Shown here piece after piece: positions 9,202 to 22,016 of a stretch of 64,000 nucleotides of DNA. The notes beneath the pieces are model-generated. The model was given only the letters and a program-made list of their open reading frames with translations, was not told the DNA's origin and did no database searches. Position 1 is the stretch's first letter. Each line of letters starts with the position of its first letter. Source of the DNA: Schizochytrium sp. CCTCC M209059 (Eukaryota; Sar; Bigyra; Thraustochytrida; Thraustochytriidae); contig KN805442.1 of NCBI GenBank assembly GCA_000818945.1, positions 87,021 to 151,020 of the forward strand. Direction: 5' to 3'. Both the position numbers and the translations under genes were made by a program.

Positions 9202-12200
9202 GGTTGCTGACACCAAAGGGCATCGGCGACGAGCACAAAGGCGTAAACATGCGCCTTGAGAAGATGACTCGCTGACTTGAGGTTATGCACGACTTGCACG
9301 TGAGCCGACACCCCCGTCAGCATGGAAGATAACGACTCTGCTCGTTCGACTCGAGGATCCAGCACGAGGACACGCTTGAGCGTCGTCATCGTCCAGTGCG
9401 TGAGGTCTGAGAGGAGAAGCGAGCCTGATTCACAGGTCTCAGCATCGACCCGCAGACCCTCAACGAGGGCTGGCTCAACCTCATCCCGAACAAAGCTAAC
9501 CTCTTGGGCAAGGTACTCCTCTTGTCGCCACGACCAAGCCTCGCGAAGTCGACGGTATGCCAGAGAGACCTGGTCAAGCACCTGCAGCGCTCGCAGATTA
9601 AGACCACCGCCATTGGTCACAATGCCGTCCTTGGCAAGGTCGCGAAACGCTTGCCGCCAGCAAGCGAGCGCATTGCCGAACTTTTCATGCCAGTAGTAGC
9701 TGCTGCCGCGGCATGCGACCGTGGTGGCGCAGCGAGGATCGCCAGGTCCGTAGTGTGCAGTCTGGAACTCGAGCGCCGACTCGCAATACTCTTGTGCCGC
9801 AGCGCTTCCCTTTCCTCGCAAGTTGCTTAGCTTGGCGCAGAGCGCGTACGCAGCGCCGAGGGAAGCCGGATGCGGCACCCTCGACTCCTGCGTCTGGATC
9901 GACGCCGAGAGCGCTTTCTCGGCCATGATCAAGTCCGATTGGATGGAACGGTGAGCATGATGGCGTCTAGCAATGGTAAAGTGGTGATCGATGAGCACGC
10001 GGGCCAAATGATATTGGGCCTTGAACAGCGCTGGGTCGTCGAGACGATCTATGATCGCAATAGCCTCCTCGTGGCAGCGCACCGCTTCATCAACCGCTCG
10101 AGCGTCGCGTCTCTTATCTCCGAGCATTCGCCCCTTGCTTGTGAGCATGTGTGCCAGCGAGCGTTCAACAAGCATACGCACGTCGGACTCGTGCCGCCTC
10201 TTGCAACGAGCATTTTTGGCACGTGGCTCTTCGTCTTTGGCGCGCCCAAGACAGTTCTCGCTTCCAGCAATATCCGTGCCACCCCCCGGCGGGTTGTTTG
10301 CGTCAATGATCTGATCCAGGCGCGAAAGCTCTGCGCGAAGCTTGCCAATGCTTGCATCCAAGAGATTGCCGTCGATAGCCCTGTGATAGTTCCGACCCGT
10401 GAGCCTGGGCATCAGGAACAGCGTCGCCGCGGCCTCGCTGACCGGATCGAGGGATGAGGCAATGCTTGACAGGAAAAAGATCGGGTCAGCACTCTGCTGG
10501 TGCTTTTCAAGATGTCGGCCCGCGGGCTCGAGCAGAAGCTCCAACATAGCCGTCTTAATCCTGCCTTCGGGTGGCAACAAAGCGTGACTGCGGTTCTGAA
10601 AATAACTCGCAAACATTCGCTTGTCGGACGGCCGCGAGCACGAGCTCTTTTCAAAGGAAGTCTCAGGGCCCATCAGCCTGCGTAACGCCTCAAGCGATGC
10701 TGCGTGACAGCTGTCCGGCTCGGAAACGTCATTGCTGCTCATGCATGCCAAGAGAAACTTGTAGAGGCTGTCATGCGTGTCTCTGGGGAGGGCCATGCGA
10801 AGGTCTTTACCTTCTTCGAGCGCAATTGCCATCTCGAACCAGCACCAGCTCCGTTCAAGCAGTCGCGGCTTCTGCCAATTGTTGACAACGACAACAACAT
10901 CACCAGGCGCTGTGCGAATGGTACCTCTTACCCTTTGTTCGACGAGGCATTCCTCCTTCTCCGGGTCCGTCAGTGCGTCGACCTCTTCCCCTTTGACGAG
11001 AGGGCCCGAAAAGATGTCAATCCAAAAGAACGAGCCCCCTTGGCAGGTTCTCGCAAGAGACTCTACAAGGCCGGGAAAGGGCGCGTCCCAGGCGTGGCAA
11101 ACATAATTTGTTGCGGGCCCAAACCAGCGCTTGTAATCTCTTTCGGCTGGCGTCACAGCCTGGACAAGAAGCGCTTCTGTGAGCGAGCGACCTCGATCGG
11201 ACTTGACAAAGGAGATAAAGCTCCCATTCGTCTCATCCTCAGCTCTACTGCTGCTCTTGCTGCTGGCACTGTTCCGACTACTGGCACTGTTCCTTCTGCG
11301 GCGGCGACGGCTCGACAGAGGTTCTTGGGACCCGCCGTGATGTTGCGCACTGTGGAAAAGCATCACGGTATCTTGCACGACCTGGCGGGTTGAGAGCGCT
11401 CCATTCGCTGCAAGGCGCGCGAAAAGACGAAGGAAATGAACACTGACGCCAATCGAGTCTTTGGTAAGACTACACGTATATTTTCCGCAGCACGAACTGC
11501 TCGAACCGCTGGATGAAAAATCACAAGTTCGGCCGTCCTCGCTGCCGTTGCTGTCGTCCTCGCTGCCGTCGCTGTCGTCCCCGCCGCTCGCAACTACGCC
11601 AACATTTGCTGGCTCTGCAAGAGTATGCAAGTTGGCATGCAAACCCATTGTTGCTTCATTTGGCAAGCTGCTGTGCTTCTCCATAATGTTTGCACTTGCA
11701 TCACTCGCACTTGCACCTTGTGAGTCTCCTTTCGTTGGCTTCTCTCGATGGTGAGCATCGGCATCCGGGGAGCGGAGAGCAATATTTTGCGTCTTGGAAA
11801 AGAACAACGAGACGCGGTCGAAAGTATGAGCCCACAGCGCGCTTGCACGAATCCAAGCCAAGATGGAAAGGGACATGACGAAGTGGAGACCCCAGCGCCA
11901 GGCGAGCGCCAGGGTGTGAGTGGGCGTATAGCCGTCGGTATTTTGCGTCTGCTGTACTTCCGAGGCGTTGCCGAAACGGGCGCGCTTGTTTCGATCACCT
12001 TGGTCCTGCGGGTTGTCCGGATGAGATTGCGCATTTCTCTTGCAAGATTCGACTTTAATCGCATCTTTCTCGGGCTCATTGTGAGAGAGATCTTGCTCGT
12101 AAAAGATGGCTGCAATCCATTCCGTGAAGCTATTCAACACCTGAACCCGTGCGCTCGTGTTGAGATTAATGAAAAATTGACCAATTTCTGGATACATGCG

Positions 12201-13517
12201 TCGCTGTTTGACTTTGAGAGCGAGCAACACGAGCACGCCGTAGAGTTCCAAGTCGCTGCGCTTCTCCTCGAATGCTCTGCGTAAGTTGCCGAGGAGTTCG
12301 CGGAACGGAGTAAATGATGCTGCGTCTTGGCGCGCCACTTTATAGGAGGAATTCAAGGATTCCGATTTTGGGGGAATCCCGCCATTGCGAAGCCATTGGT
12401 CGCGCAGGTGCGGTTTTTCCTTGAGCTCCTGGAGTTTTAAAAAGATAGATTCTTGCCAATCGTCCCTTTCTGGTCTTGTTTGCTTCGTCTTGCCCTTGGG
12501 CTCTTCAGATGCAGAGCTACCATGGATGGAACTCGCGTCGATTTTGACGACGGGCTGAAAATTTTGAGCCATTGCACGAACGTCTTCTTCGGTGAATTCA
12601 TAAAAGGAAGCGTTTTCCTCTGGACGCGCAATTCTCCCTAAGGTGTCCATCGTGAGCTTCGTGAGCGTAGAGATGGTCTTGTTGCGATTCTTTGTGCTAT
12701 CAGAGCTCTTTTTCCCCTCGTTGACAATGAATTGGAGAATGACATCGACCGTCGACGAACGGCTGACGATGTTGCGTACAAGTTCGTCGACTTGATCATA
12801 ATTCGTGTTGGCAATGCAGAGAGGCGACGGCGGACGCATCGAGTCTGGGGCTGTGTGCTTTGGCGGTGAGAACTTGTCTTGCTGCTGCTGCTGCTGCTGT
12901 GGGAACTCATTTTTCTGTGTTGCGAAACCAGGTTCCGCAAGCGTGCCTTGCGTTGTGTCCCGAATTTCCACGCCATGAGCGCCAGGTGTGACATACTCTC
13001 TTGCGGTATTCTGATACACGATATCGTGTTCATAATTTTCTATTGTGTTGAGATGAAGGAGAGAAGCGCCCAGACCGTCGCTTTGCCCCCAATACTCGGC
13101 TGAACCAGAAGGATGATGCCGCGCGTGGTGCGACGGTGAGACAAGTTGGCTTTGCGCCTTGAAAGGAGTGCGCGTTGCATGATGCGGATAGAGTAACGCC
13201 GACTGTTGTTGACGAGGCGCCTGATAATGAGATTGAGGAAATCCTTGGTCCATTTGCGCGCTATGAGACGGCCAAGGATGCACTTGGTGGAAGGTGTTCT
13301 CTTTGGCATGGAGGTCAAACGTGTTTTCATGCGTAGAGTCTCGGCAGTCCTCTTTGTTGTCTGTTGCAAAAGCATTCTCGGAGTTCCCGCCTGCAAAGTC
13401 TCCGTCGGCAGAGTTCCCGCCTGCGAAGATTCCGTCATCTATGCCAGCATCGTCACTGTCGTCCTGGATGAAAAATTCTTTGAAGGCATCAAAGTCCAGG
13501 TCTTCGTTGTCGTTCAT
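8850..13517 (-). CDS. Family A large protein: orphan module, TIR-like domain, TPRs, polyQ pseudo-receiver
   Basis: 1555 residues from the ATG at 13517; a GTG three codons upstream is also open. It starts acidic (DNEDLDFDAFKEFF) with Gly/Asn and Gln-rich disorder. The helical module spans about 239-470 and ends FTEWIAAIFYEQ, then a KRARF basic motif near 509. A hydrophobic segment lies at about 533-572. The TIR-like domain (about 795-915) shows TNYVCHAWDAPF, FFWIDIFSG, DVVVVVNNW and RSWCWFEMAIAL; Glu895 is in the WCxxE motif. TPR-type repeats (about 1206-1292) include YGPGDPRCATTVACR. The receiver-like domain begins near 1381 (RVLVLDPRVE). Its third strand, VYAFVLVAD, has Ala at the aligned acceptor position, and a run of about 15 Gln interrupts it at about 1441-1456. 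Architecture matches the gene at 3572-7939. Function is unknown. Confidence 0.85.
9150..9195. repeat. CTG/CAG trinucleotide repeat inside coding sequence
   Basis: About 15 CTG units, read as CAG on the coding strand, giving the poly-Gln run near residues 1441-1456 of the large family A protein. A shorter CAG run at about 12881-12899 encodes a second Gln tract in the disordered N-terminal part. Confidence 0.9.
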
Positions 13518-14002
13518 GATTTTCACAAGCGCGAGCGTGCCGTAGCAGGCCTGCTGTCTCGCGTATCGAGTTCACGGGTGAATGTCCGTCGCTTCTCGAC
13601 GACCACTCGTTCGCTCGTTTGCTTGCTTGCTTAATCTCAATGCGAAGCCTTGCGGCGCGTCAAGCCCACTCTGGAGCTCGCACCGAGGCCCGCGCCGCAG
13701 CGCGCGCGCTACCACCTTCCTTCTGTGCCTAGTCCCGGGGCGACGCTCTGTCTCGGAAATTGTCGACGTGCCGAGAAGGCTCGGTGATGAACCAACGATG
13801 ACGACAAATCCCAGGCCGCGACAGGCTACGGCGAGCTCGGCTCGGCTCGGCTCGGCTCGACAGCGGCACTAACGGCGACAGTCTGCAGATCTCGCGCGCC
13901 GCGAGGCCCTTGCGCGTCTGTTCCGACGCTCGAGTTCTTCCTTCGCTTGTTGGCGTTCTGCCCATGCGAGCCGCGCGCGTTTTTCTCGCCTTTTTCGACT
14001 AG

Positions 14003-14063
14003 CCTTCCTTCCTTCCTTCCTTCCTTCCTTCCTTCCTTCCTTCCTTCCTTCCTTCCTTCCTTC
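14003..14063. repeat. (CCTT)n microsatellite
   Basis: About 15 perfect CCTT units in a polypyrimidine tract, about 490 bp upstream of the minus-strand start at 13517. Confidence 0.95.
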
Positions 14064-17000
14064 GCCAATATCAAAATTCTATCCCAGTCAGCTGAGTCGT
14101 TTGTTCATTCATTCATCATTGCATGCATTCATTCTTTCACTCGTTCGTTCTCCACGTCCAGACCTTGCATCCCTCTCGGGCTTCGAGCGCGCGCTCTCCC
14201 CGCCGAGCTCGTCCCGAGCTCGTCCGCACCGGCCAGCGCCTGGCGCGCGACCGGCCTGAGCTCGGAGATGCGCAGCGCCAACTTGCGCGTACCAACTTGC
14301 GCGTAAAAACGCGACGCCTTGCACATATACATACGCAGGCCTCTCACTCTACATATATATTTAGACACACATGTACGTAGTACTACGTATGTCCAAACAG
14401 ACAAACAGACAACACACAGACAAAGAGACAAAGAGGCAAAGAGAAGACGCACGCGAGCTGCGCGTGCTGCGCGTGCGCGCGAGCGCGTGAAGGCGTGCCA
14501 GACTCGGGTCGCGCGGGAGAACGGCCAGACGGAGAACGAGCCCCAGGAACCGTGGGACCGCTCCGCCGAGGCGCTTGCGTCAAGATGCGAGCTTGCTTGC
14601 TTTGCTTGCTTGCCTCGAGCGCGCGTCTCCCTCCGCGCGCGGCCGCGAGCTCTGGCCCGAGGGCGGGCGGGACCGAGCGAGCTTGGGCGCCGGGCGCGGG
14701 TTCGGGCCGCTGGCGGGCGATGCGATGGGCTCGCATTCTTATGGCCAGATTTTGCGAACTCGGCGAGAGAGAGCCTGAAGGCTACGAAGCGCGGAATCTT
14801 GGGCGCCTGGAAGGACTGAGGCGAGTAGGAGAACTCTCTTTGTGGTCGGAGCATGCGATGTCGCATGAGCTAGCTTGGCATTGCTTTGGGCAGTGCACCC
14901 TGCTTCATCACCGTCGCCAAGACGTATTTGGGCTTGGGCAAACTTGTCTGACCAAGACTCTATCCTCTAGCCCCAGGCCTCCTCTCTACTGCAAAGGATG
15001 ACGATAACCAACATTCATCACTTGCATCGATTGTACTGAAAAGATGACCAGCAAGACCGGGCCTCTCCTAAAGGCTACGTCGCTTTCGTTAATGTTGAAA
15101 TGCAACAGATCTGTAGCTTTGAAATATGGCAGCCACGTGCATCTCTACACAATCCCAAATTGCAATCAGAGACCACCTATCTTTCGTCTTTGCATGAGAT
15201 TCATGAGCGATTGTTCGAGCACGCGAATTTGCGGTGGCATTTTCTACGTTACTTTGACAATGCAGTCACTCGAGCATCTCTCCCCTCTTTATTTGGGGAG
15301 TGGAAAGGGAAGGGGTTATGCTCTCTTGCTCCGTAGAAAATACGCCGCCTCTTTTCTCGACCTTGAGGCTTCTCGCGTTTTCTAGCCGACCGGGACGCTC
15401 CAGTCGAAGTAAGCGATCTCACAGTGCAGTCGTGCATGCCACCACTTCAGCTGAGGACAATGAGCGCGGGAGTCTAATTCTGCCTGCGCATCTATCAGGA
15501 TAATAACGGAACAATTGGCTAAATTAAGAACCTCGCTCCTTGTCTCACTCTGCTATTCTTTCTCCTCTCTTTTCTCCGGAAGTTTACGTTGGGTTCGAAA
15601 TTGGTATGTTTTCAAATAGTTCCCGGTCCGGCGGCTTGTTTGGCAGCCGAGTCTCGGGGCATTTACACACTGTGGTCTGCCGTTGACTTTACTGCGGGAG
15701 AAGTTTTATTTGTGCCATCAGAGCAGCGTTGCTTACGCTCCCCATGTCTTGCATATTAAACAGGGATGAGCCAGTCGCTCACGACTTTTTTTGCAGAACT
15801 CTTAGCTTCTGGAAGAAGCAAGTGGAGGAACTGTGGAGGGCTGTAGAAGCTGGAAGAAGCGTGGCGAAAGTCATTTGCGTCGCGCTGCGGGCAAGCGTAC
15901 AAGTGTGGGCGGTTAAAAACGCCTTTCGCTCTCTCGTACGGGTTGCCTTCAGAGGAAGTAGACCTCGCGTTGCGCGCGCAGAGCAACGGTCAGAGTGCGA
16001 GAGCAGCAGCGGCAGCAAGCTCATGGAGGCAGCAGTTGCAGCAGCAGCGGCCGCCAGAGAGAAAATCGTTGGCTGTGCAGGCGCACGCGCACGCGCACAC
16101 GCAGGTGGGTATGCGAAGAAAATGGAAAGCGGAACGGAAGAGGAAGGAACGATGGGGCCGCCGCGAGCGAGCAGGCTCACGCGCAGCGCTGGCTCAGCAG
16201 GCAGGCTATAGCTCGAAGCTGAATTACGAAGCGAGAAGGGTCGGGACGAATCGGGATGAATGGCGTTGATGCCTGCTTCGAGACTCGAGTCAGCCGCACA
16301 GCAGCCTTCGATGGGTGACACGCGAAGCCCGGCGGGGAGGTCGTGCGTGCTGCGATGCTTGCTTAGCAGCAGCCATCCAGCCACCAACCGCCTATCGACC
16401 ATGGCAAGGAGAGAAGGCTCATTGTCCATCGCGGTACCGATGCTCAACGAGCAAGGCGAGAGAGCAGACGCGCAATCTCGCGTATCATGGAGCATCATTA
16501 AGAAGAATCTATGCAAAAATAGTCAGGGGGAAACGGGAAGGGGGGAGAGGGGGACGCGTCAGATTAACGGCCCACGCTTGACCGGCCGATCGTCTCTTTG
16601 CAATGGTGGTTCAATTGTGCGAGCCCTCGGAAGACTCTACTTCCTCTTTATGTGACGGGGCACAGAAAGATAAAGCCTTTACTTGCGCTTGGTACCTGTT
16701 ACTTTGTAAAGAGTAGAGGAAATAAACGGTCGAGGTACTTTCCATCGTGTTGCCAGAACTTGCCAGCCACATCGCGCGTATTGTTGGTGGTCGGGTCCGA
16801 CTTTGTAGCGAAGCAGAAAGGTGCGCTTACTGCTAGCCTCTACTTATTTGGATGCCCAGGGAATGGTGCAGGCGGGCTGCCGGCGAAACCGCTGACTGAT
16901 CGACACATAAACAAATGGACAGACGAATAGTCAGTCAGTAAGTCAATCACTCAGACAAACAGATAGACAAGCAGACAGCTCTCAGCACTGTGATATAAAA

Positions 17001-19047
17001 TTGGGAAGGAAAGAAAAAATGCAAGAGACTTTTTATCTCCATTTAAGTGATGAGAGTGCTCGCCTCTGTCGCTGTCCCGCGTTGTTCATACGCGTTTTAG
17101 GTGGGTGCAGGTTGCGACGAGGTCGACAGCTGGCGAAGCGGATCTTGTTGCGTGCTGCCAACGGGTGAAGGATTCGGGAATGCGAGCCGCTGGCGTGCGT
17201 GATGGTGGGGCAATAATTTGTTTGCATTTCAAGAATTTCTCTCTTTCAGGTCAAGGCAAGAACGCTGCTTAGACCCTCCGTCCATGATGTGAGCGTAGCA
17301 TGCAGTCGGTGATTATCGGACTGCAACGCTTGATCAAACTCTTGCACATTTGCGATTACGTTTTCGGGTCTCTTCTTGGTATGCAATGGCAGCTGTTATC
17401 GTGGGGCTGGCTGGCAAAAGAAGTGCAGTGCCACAATATGTATTTTTTGCTCTATCTGCAGTCAATCTGGAATGAATAAATTTAATTCACGCTGCTTTCT
17501 GATGGATCTCGCAGCAAGCTTCTCTCGCTCTGCACTACAGAAGAACATACATACATTCTTTATTTAATTTTTTGCATCATCATCATGTACCCCCTTCCCA
17601 TTTGCAGTCTCTTTGCAGCAGCCAATAAAGCGAATTGAATTGAGATGCGTCCCAGCGGTGACCGACTTGACTACGAAGTTCCATGTTTCATGGCCGTTGG
17701 GCGCGCCAGAACGGATTTCTGCCTGCCTTTTTCTTTCTTTCACGGGTACCATATATGCCGGCGTTGAGAAGAAAATCGTATGAGAATCCGCTCAATCATT
17801 CATTGGCTTCTATTCACCTCAAAGAGCATCCTGGTCTTGTCTTGACCGACTCCGCCCGGATGTCTCTTTTGAGTTTTAGCTCGCTAACTGTAAGTTACTT
17901 TCGAATTCTTTCTTCTCAGGAGTAAATTTCTTTCGTCTTCGTCGAGACACTGTCTCGTCACGGGTGTCCCCTATGTCAATTGACTTTGGCGAAAGGACGG
18001 ACCCCTTTGGGCGAGAAGGGAAATGAACTTTGTCGTTTGGCGTGGACTGACTGTGAGAACTGCCGCCCGCAACCGCTCGTGCATGGCCACAGTGGATGCA
18101 GGTGCTCTGCAGTCCTTCAGCAGTTTCATCCCCATCACGAAACCAGCGTTTGCTCTTTCGTCGCCGCCGAGACCTCCTGCGTCCAGAAGCATCCTCCACG
18201 CCCGCCAGTCTGACAATCAGCAGCGCAGGGAATAACCACGGTGCTCGTGAGCTAGTCAACCAGCCAGCTCGCCTGCCTGTGTGCTTGCCTGGTCGACATA
18301 CACTGTCGCAGTTGTCGACGAGGAGCAATTCGTCCCTCGGACGCGTCTCTCTCGGCCAGACCAAACAAATCGGAGCCTGGATGCCTCAGGCACCTGAACG
18401 CCCCAACCATCTCTGGCTGGTTGGCTGGTCGATCGATCGACGTGGCGAAGCCGCGGCGGACGCAGGGACGCGGAAACGCGGGGACACGGGGATGCAGGCA
18501 GCGAGCCGCCTGTGGAGCACCGGCAGCATTAGCAGCCGGGCCAGGCCGAGAAACAGTCATCAGCTGTGGACCTCCTCCGCAGCTGCGGTATCCCTCAGCC
18601 AACCCCATCGCAACTGCCAGCCAGGCCAGGTGATTTTCGAATCCGCAGCTGCCTCTCTGCGCGTGTGGACCCGCAGCCGCGGTCCTCCCTTGTTTACGTG
18701 TATGCGTGTAAGTGTGTAGAACCGCGTGGGCTGAGCACTCGCCGGTGGGTGCGCCCTCAGATCCCACAGCAACCGCAGCGCCGCCCGGCGCCGGCGCGGG
18801 CGCGTGCGTTGTTGACCACGCAGCGCGGACGGCCGCAGCCGACTGCAAAAAGCTGGGCGGGCGGGGGCGGCAACGCACAGCGCTCCGAGGCGCCTCCCTG
18901 AGCGGCAAAGCGGCCGTGGACAGAGCGGCCGGGCGATCGAATCGACTGTGAGCGACTGATCGATCGACTGGTTGGTTGACCTGAATGCGGTCGCTTGCAC
19001 GTGAGCATGCGCCGACGGATGGATCAATCGCCATCGCGATGCATGGA

Positions 19048-19079
19048 TGCGTGGATGGATGGATGGATGGATGGATGGA
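19048..19079. repeat. (GGAT)n microsatellite
   Basis: A short GGAT tetranucleotide run within non-coding DNA. Confidence 0.85.
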
Positions 19080-19903
19080 GGAAAGAGTCGACGGCCGCCT
19101 CAAAAAAATAAAAAATAAGCGCCTCTCTTTGGCTGCAGCGGCCCCGGCCCGGGTAGAGAGAGGCTGGCACAACTAAGTCGGGGTGTGCGAGAGAGCGAGC
19201 GCCCGAGCCGCTCGCTCCGCGCGGCGAGGCGTGGCACGGCTCCGTGCGAAAGATCCGGAGGCCAGGCGGTCTGTCGCCGTGCGATGATCGCCCGCTGGCG
19301 GTCGGCCCGGCCGTCGGTCGGTTGGTCGGGAGGTCGATTGCTTCGCGAGCGCACGGGCGATCTTTGGCGTGGAGCTGCTGGCCGGCTGGCTGCTGACGGG
19401 GGTGATTGACTGGAGAGAAGCTCGGCACGGGCGACTGCCTGATCGGCTGGGGAAGCGGTTGTGAATGCGAGTGCTTGTTTGGATGAAGGAGTGAAGAAAC
19501 GGAGAAGTGGATGGATTTGTCTGCTTGGAGGAAAGGAGGTTAAAGACGGTGCTGCAGAGATCTTGTTCCCCCGCGCGGCGCGGATTAGGGCCACGCGCCA
19601 CCTCGCTCGCTCGCTCACTCGCTCGTGCAGGACGCACCTCGAGCGAAGACGGCCAGGATTGGAGCAGAGCAGAGCAGAGCAGAGCAGAGCTTTCATGCTT
19701 CGATTCATTCCTGCGAGGCGAGGCGCAGCGCGGTATGCACGCGTCACATCGCATCCGCCTCCGCCGGCCGGTGGTCCGTGGCGAGCCGCCCGTGCCCGGA
19801 GCCGCACGCGTCAGTCGAGTCGGGGGACCGACGCAGGCAGAGGCAGGCAGAGGCAGAGCGAGGACGCGGGGGCGAGGATCGCGCCTGCCGCGGGCGTGGC
19901 GCG

Positions 19904-19995
19904 AGGCGAGGAGCATGGCGAGGAGAATGGCGAGGAGAGGACGAGGAGAATGGCGAGGAGAGGACGAGGAGAATGGCGAGGAGAGGACGAGGAGA
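19904..19995. repeat. 23-bp purine-rich minisatellite
   Basis: Three tandem copies of a 23-bp unit start with ATGGCGAGGAG at 19927, 19950 and 19973, with partial copies at the edges. The strand is purine-rich. The encoded EENGEERTRR-type peptides are repeat artefacts. Confidence 0.8.
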
Positions 19996-21187
19996 GGCGC
20001 AGGCGGACCAGGAGATGCGGGCCTGGGGGCGAGGCGGGCGGGCGAGCGGTTGGGTCGCGGCCCGAGCCGCTGCCGCCACCGATGGCGGCTGCGTGCAAGG
20101 AGGGAGAGAGGAGGGAGGGAGGGAGGAAGCGAGGCAGGCGCGGAATTGGAACGACGGAATTCGGATGTAAGGACGGGGAAAGACTACCTTGTGCAAGAGG
20201 GGAAGAGGGGGAGGCCGAGGGAAACTTTATTTTTTTCGAAAAAAGAGGAAGAAGAGGAGAGGAGGAGGCTGCGGGAGGTGTGTGGAGAGGGAGCGTGCGG
20301 GTGGAAGTGAGAGAGCACGAGGAGGAGAAGGGCACTCACTGCACTGCATCTTCCGCCGCTCTGCGCTCCACGCACGCTCGCTCGGTCGATGTGCACGACG
20401 TCTGAGCCGCGAAGGGACTTCTCTCGCGCAGACCTCGCGTAGACAGGCAGGCAGCTAGCGATACGGAGGCTGCGGAGGCTGCGGAGTTCTTCCCTCCTTT
20501 TCCCCCTCGGTTTCAAGGTTTCCATGTTCCGTTTTTCCAAGGCCGCAGTCTGTATGTCTGTCTACTTACTACCTTGCTTGGCTGAGCCATTCCTCGACCC
20601 ATCTCTGCTCTTCAATGCCATCCATCAATGCAGCAATCAATCGCCATCGAAATTGATTTCTCCAAGGCGTTCATTCTTTCCCTTCGCACTTCCCGATTTG
20701 CCTTTTCACGTGCAACTGCCTTCCTGCAGTTCCCACATTCTGGCACAGAACCCGCACCTCACTATAAAATGCCCCCGCTTCCAACTAACTCCTTTGGGCT
20801 ACGCTTTTGCTCGCGCTCGCTCACCGCGGAGGTAGCGCATGCCGCGAGTCGCCCCGAGCGGCGCGGTTGGCAACCGACCGGCCAGCCATCCGGCTCTTCT
20901 GCAGCTCGGAGCTGCCTTGCGTCTCCCGCGCACGAAGCCGCTGCGCTTCGCCCGTGGCGCGCTCCCGTTCCGCTCCCGTCGCCGCGGCCTCTAGACCGGC
21001 CGGCCCGGCCTCCTTGTTCTCCTCGCCTTTCTTTTCTTTTCTTTTCCTTTTTCTTTTTTCGATTTCTTTTGTTCTTCAAACTTTCCCCTCTGTCTCTCCG
21101 CTCCCCTCTTACGCCTCTGGGTGTGATAGTATCACCCAGCTAGGCAGGCGCGTCTCTTTTCCTCTTTTTCTCTTTTCCACTTTTCCT

Positions 21188-21775
21188 TATTTCTTTTCTT
21201 TTCTTTTCTTTTCTTTTCTTTTCTTTTCTTTTCTTTTCTTTTCTTTTCTTTTCTTTTCTTTTCTTTTCTTTTCTTTTCTTTTCTTTTCTTTTCTTTTCTT
21301 TTCTTTTCTTTTCTTTTCTTTTCTTTTCTTTTCTTTTCTTTTCTTTTCTTTTCTTTTCTTTTCTTTTCTTTTCTTTTCTTTTCTTTTCTTTTCTTTTCTT
21401 TTCTTTTCTTTTCTTTTCTTTTCTTTTCTTTTCTTTTCTTTTCTTTTCTTTTCTTTTCTTTTCTTTTCTTTTCTTTTCTTTTCTTTTCTTTTCTTTTCTT
21501 TTCTTTTCTTTTCTTTTCTTTTCTTTTCTTTTCTTTTCTTTTCTTTTCTTTTCTTTTCTTTTCTTTTCTTTTCTTTTCTTTTCTTTTCTTTTCTTTTCTT
21601 TTCTTTTCTTTTCTTTTCTTTTCTTTTCTTTTCTTTTCTTTTCTTTTCTTTTCTTTTCTTTTCTTTTCTTTTCTTTTCTTTTCTTTTCTTTTCTTTTCTT
21701 TTCTTTTCTTTTCTTTTCTTTTCTTTTCTTTTCTTTTCTTTTCTTTTCTTTTCTTTTCTTTTCTTTTCTTTTCTT
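21188..21775. repeat. Perfect (TTTTC)n pentanucleotide array, about 588 bp
   Basis: About 117 uninterrupted TTTTC units. Because the period of five has no stop codon in any frame, it creates long artificial frames on both strands (poly-FSFLF and poly-KEKKR). It starts about 1.05 kb and ends about 460 bp upstream of the ATG at 22233. It is a polypyrimidine/polypurine mirror repeat, which is known to be prone to triplex formation and length change. Confidence 0.98.
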
Positions 21776-21917
21776 GCTCTGTTTTCTTTTTTGGGTGGGT
21801 TGACCAGCAGCCAGGTGCAGGCCGCCGGCCAGCCAGCCATGGCCAGAGCAGAACAGCAGAGCGCCAAAGCAGAAAAGAGCAAAACCTCAAGCGCCCACCC
21901 CAAGGCCAACGAGCGCT

Positions 21918-21919
21918 CG

Positions 21920-21955
<36 letters not shown>

Positions 21956-22016
21956 AGCAAGCAACGCGTAGCGTAGCGTAGCAAAGCAAAGCAAAGCATA
22001 GCTAAGCAAAGCTCCC
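21918..22016 (+). repeat. AAGC / AAAGC / TAGCG repeat cluster
   Basis: (CAAG)n from about 21922 to 21960 is followed by GTAGC and AAAGC units. A second AAAGC cluster lies at about 22142-22184, just before the plus-strand gene at 22233. This resembles the AAGC tracts near several other starts in the window. Confidence 0.85.

Noticed and set aside
18252..19172. 306-codon minus-strand frame
   Set aside because: Its translation is Arg/Ala/Pro/Ser-rich low complexity with TGGA-repeat-derived HPSIHPSIHPS, overlaps other equally open frames, and has no domain.
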